Shown one piece after another: positions 62,247 to 64,000 of a stretch of 64,000 nt of DNA (position 1 is the first letter of the stretch; each line of letters starts with the position of its first letter). Below the pieces are notes generated by a model, which worked only from the letters and a program-made list of their open reading frames with translations, did no database searches and was not told where the DNA came from. The translations under genes were made by a program, and so were the position numbers. Source of the DNA: Lachnospiraceae bacterium (GTDB taxonomy: Bacteria > Bacillota > Clostridia > Lachnospirales > Lachnospiraceae); the NCBI GenBank assembly GCA_024696945.1, contig JAILGF010000075.1:33034-97033 (forward strand). Reading direction: 5' to 3'.

Positions 62247-62882
62247 ATGAAGAAAGCAATTTTGGCTCAGAAGATCGGTATGACACAGATCTTCAGCGAG
62301 AACGGTGTTTTAACACCCGTCACAGTTCTCGAAGCCGGCTCCTGCGTAGTAACCCAGGTTAAGACAAAGGAAAACGACGGCTACGAGGCAGTTCAGGTTG
62401 GCTTCGGCGAGATCAGAGAGAATCTTGTAAACAAGCCCAAGAAGGGACACTTCGCAAAAGCAGGTGTTTCATCCAGAAGATATCTTAGAGAGTTTAAGTT
62501 TGAAAACGCTTCCGAGTATTCTTTAGGACAGGAAATCAAAGTTGACATTTTCGCAGTAGGCGACAAGATCGATGCTACGGGAATATCAAAGGGAAAAGGA
62601 TTCCAGGGTGCTATCAAGCGGCACGGATTATCCCGCGGACCTATGAAGCATGGTTCAAAGTACCACAGACATGCAGGTTCAAACGGTGCTGCTACATCTC
62701 CCGGTAGAGTATTCAAGGGAAAGCACATGCCCGGACAGACAGGTAACGTAAAGGTAACAGTTCAGAACCTCGAAATAGTAAGAATTGATGCAGAGAAAAA
62801 CGTTATCCTTGTAAAGGGTGCAGTACCCGGACCCAAGAAGGCACTGATCGTTCTGAAAGAAACAGTAAAGAAAGCAAACTAA
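62247..62882 (+). CDS. rplC: 50S ribosomal protein L3
   Basis: A 211-residue L3: [69 protein letters not shown] and the C-terminal [24 protein letters not shown] before ATG 62247 defines the start; the track start at 62175 lies inside the tandem RNA motif. L3 organises the peptidyl-transferase region. Confidence 0.97.
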   Translation: MKKAILAQKIGMTQIFSENGVLTPVTVLEAGSCVVTQVKTKENDGYEAVQVGFGEIRENLVNKPKKGHFAKAGVSSRRYLREFKFENASEYSLGQEIKVDIFAVGDKIDATGISKGKGFQGAIKRHGLSRGPMKHGSKYHRHAGSNGAATSPGRVFKGKHMPGQTGNVKVTVQNLEIVRIDAEKNVILVKGAVPGPKKALIVLKETVKKAN

Positions 62883-62909
62883 ACGCTTTAAGAAAGGAGG
62901 TTACTTCAA

Positions 62910-63530
62910 ATGGCAACAGTTAAAGTTTACAATATGGAAGGCGCTGAAGTTGGCACATTAGAGCTTAATGACGAAGTATTCGGCGTTGATGTAAATACAC
63001 ATGTTATGCATATGGCTGTAATATCACAGCTGGCAAATAAGCGCCAGGGCACACAGAGCGCAAAGACACGTGCAGAAGTACGTGGCGGCGGAAGAAAGCC
63101 TTGGAGACAGAAGGGAACCGGTCACGCAAGACAGGGTTCGACAAGATCACCCCAGTGGAAGGGTGGCGGAGTTGTATTCGCTCCGAAGCCCAGAGATTAC
63201 TCCTTCAAGATGAACCGCAAGGAGAAGGCTCTCGCAATCAAGTCAGCTCTTACTTCAAGAGTACTTGAGAGCAAGTTCTATGTAATTGATTCACTTGCAT
63301 TTGATGATATCAAGACAAAGAAGATGGTTAACGTTCTTGATAACCTTAATGTAGATAAGGCTTTGGTAGTACTTGACAAGAAGGATGAGAACGTAATCCT
63401 TTCAACAAGAAACCTTCCCAATGCTACAACCGTTACATCAAACGCACTTAACGTTTTTGATATCCTTAAGTATGACAAGATGATCATCACAAAGGATGCT
63501 GTAGCTCAGATCGAGGAGGTGTACGCATAA
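62910..63530 (+). CDS. rplD: 50S ribosomal protein L4
   Basis: A 206-residue L4 with QLANKRQGTQSAKTRAEVRGGGRKPWRQKGTGHARQGSTRSPQWKGGGVVFAPKPRDYSFKMN, the exit-tunnel extension. L4 represses the S10 operon in some bacteria. AAAGGAGG precedes the ATG, 27 bp after rplC, and the stop overlaps the rplW start. Confidence 0.97.
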   Translation: MATVKVYNMEGAEVGTLELNDEVFGVDVNTHVMHMAVISQLANKRQGTQSAKTRAEVRGGGRKPWRQKGTGHARQGSTRSPQWKGGGVVFAPKPRDYSFKMNRKEKALAIKSALTSRVLESKFYVIDSLAFDDIKTKKMVNVLDNLNVDKALVVLDKKDENVILSTRNLPNATTVTSNALNVFDILKYDKMIITKDAVAQIEEVYA

Positions 63531-63820
63531 TGGCAGACCTTAAATACTATGACGTACTCTTAAAGCCCATCGTAACAGAGAAAAGCATGGCTATGCAGGC
63601 TGATAAGAAGTATACATTTTCAGTAAATACCGATGCTACCAAGTCACAGATCAAGGAAGCTGTTGAGAAGATGTTCAAGGACGTAAAGGTTGAGAAAGTC
63701 AACACAATGAACCTTGACGGAAAGCTTCGCCGCAGAGGAAATACAGTCGGCAGAAGATCTGAAGTAAAGAAGGCAATCGTTCAGCTTACAGCTGACAGTG
63801 CAGACATCGATCTGTTCTAA
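63530..63820 (+). CDS. rplW: 50S ribosomal protein L23
   Basis: A 96-residue L23: YYDVLLKPIVTEKSMAMQADKKYTFSVNTDATKSQIKEAVEKMFKDVKVEKVNTMN. It lies at the tunnel exit and docks trigger factor and SRP. The start ATG shares a base with the rplD stop (TAATG), indicating coupled translation. Confidence 0.97.
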   Translation: MADLKYYDVLLKPIVTEKSMAMQADKKYTFSVNTDATKSQIKEAVEKMFKDVKVEKVNTMNLDGKLRRRGNTVGRRSEVKKAIVQLTADSADIDLF

Positions 63821-63903
63821 TTAATGTCGTTAACGCAACGCGTTGATGACAGTCGGATAAATATAGGAAGCAGCAAGCTTCCTGATAAAAAAGGAGAATA
63901 AAA

Positions 63904-64000
63904 ATGGGAATCAGAAAATATAACCCCTATACACCCTCCAGAAGAAATATGACAGGATATGATTTCCAGGAGATCACAAAGACAGTTCCCGAGAAATCAC
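63904..64000 (+). CDS. rplB: 50S ribosomal protein L2, 5' part
   Basis: AAGGAG and ATG at 63904 start [32 protein letters not shown], the L2 N-terminus, which runs off the window end. L2 contributes to subunit joining and the peptidyl-transferase centre. A GGAAGC/GCTTCC hairpin lies in the 83-bp gap after rplW. Confidence 0.95.
   Translation, partial: MGIRKYNPYTPSRRNMTGYDFQEITKTVPEKS

Overview
The window looks like the chromosome of a motile, anaerobic, Gram-positive clostridial bacterium of the Lachnospiraceae type (Butyrivibrio/Roseburia-like). This is inferred from gene content, since no rRNA or tRNA gene is present. The pointers are a flagellin with a FliS chaperone and a sigma-D-type promoter, ferredoxin-dependent indolepyruvate oxidoreductase, many c-di-GMP proteins, class 1A PBP, the gdpP-rplI-dnaB order, a carbohydrate ABC importer without its own ATPase, an F-type ATP synthase with a predicted Na+ site, strong AGGAGG ribosome sites and frequent GTG/TTG starts. 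The moderate-GC DNA appears to be ordinary chromosome; I see no prophage, transposase, integrase or CRISPR array.

Layout: 1-2.3 kb holds the end of a DegV protein and a FecCD/FecE iron-type ABC pair. 2.4-8.4 kb has a REC-GGDEF-REC regulator, then iorA-iorB-paaK-ACT, an arylpyruvate oxidation and aryl-CoA ligase group ending at a clear terminator. 8.4-13.9 kb is a flagellar segment: a large flagellar-associated protein behind a sigma-D-like promoter, flagellin and FliS. 14-16.5 kb is DUF951, rpmG-secE-nusG and rplK-rplA, which ends at a terminator without rplJL. 16.5-29.2 kb has divergent alr and an SCP2-like/AAA+ pair, a secreted cysteine-ladder LRR protein, a DUF1858 protein, a PBP1A and a membrane-anchored trigger-factor-like protein. 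29.3-32.1 kb is a leftward YtrA-type regulator with an ABC ATPase and two membrane proteins. 32.2-38.8 kb has two c-di-GMP proteins, rpiB, a Sua5 protein and a DUF402 protein.

38.9-48.6 kb is the leftward ATP synthase operon (atpZ-I-B-E-F-H-A-G-D-C), followed after 22 bp by a secreted BspA-like LRR gene. 49-54.3 kb is a sugar ABC importer (two permeases and a lipoprotein) with a LacI regulator. 54.3-58.5 kb is gdpP-rplI-dnaB. 58.5-61.1 kb is the most notable locus: a small RiPP cassette with an HPr-kinase-like/radical SAM-SPASM fusion, a short acidic/basic precursor with a RiPP-style leader, and a PqqD-like recognition protein. A 2[4Fe-4S] ferredoxin absent from the ORF track lies convergent to it. 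61.3-64 kb opens the S10 ribosomal operon (rpsJ, rplC, rplD, rplW, start of rplB), with structured leaders including a tandem two-copy RNA motif before rplC.

Several short palindromic or structured elements recur between genes: GGGACGG palindromes at 6.5 and 29.3 kb, a GTCATAAG element at 37.1 and 56.4 kb, a GTCCG/GGTAACG element at 50.1 and 56.5 kb, and CACCTCATCAGTC hairpins in the atp operon. These and the RiPP cassette are the best candidates for undescribed biology.
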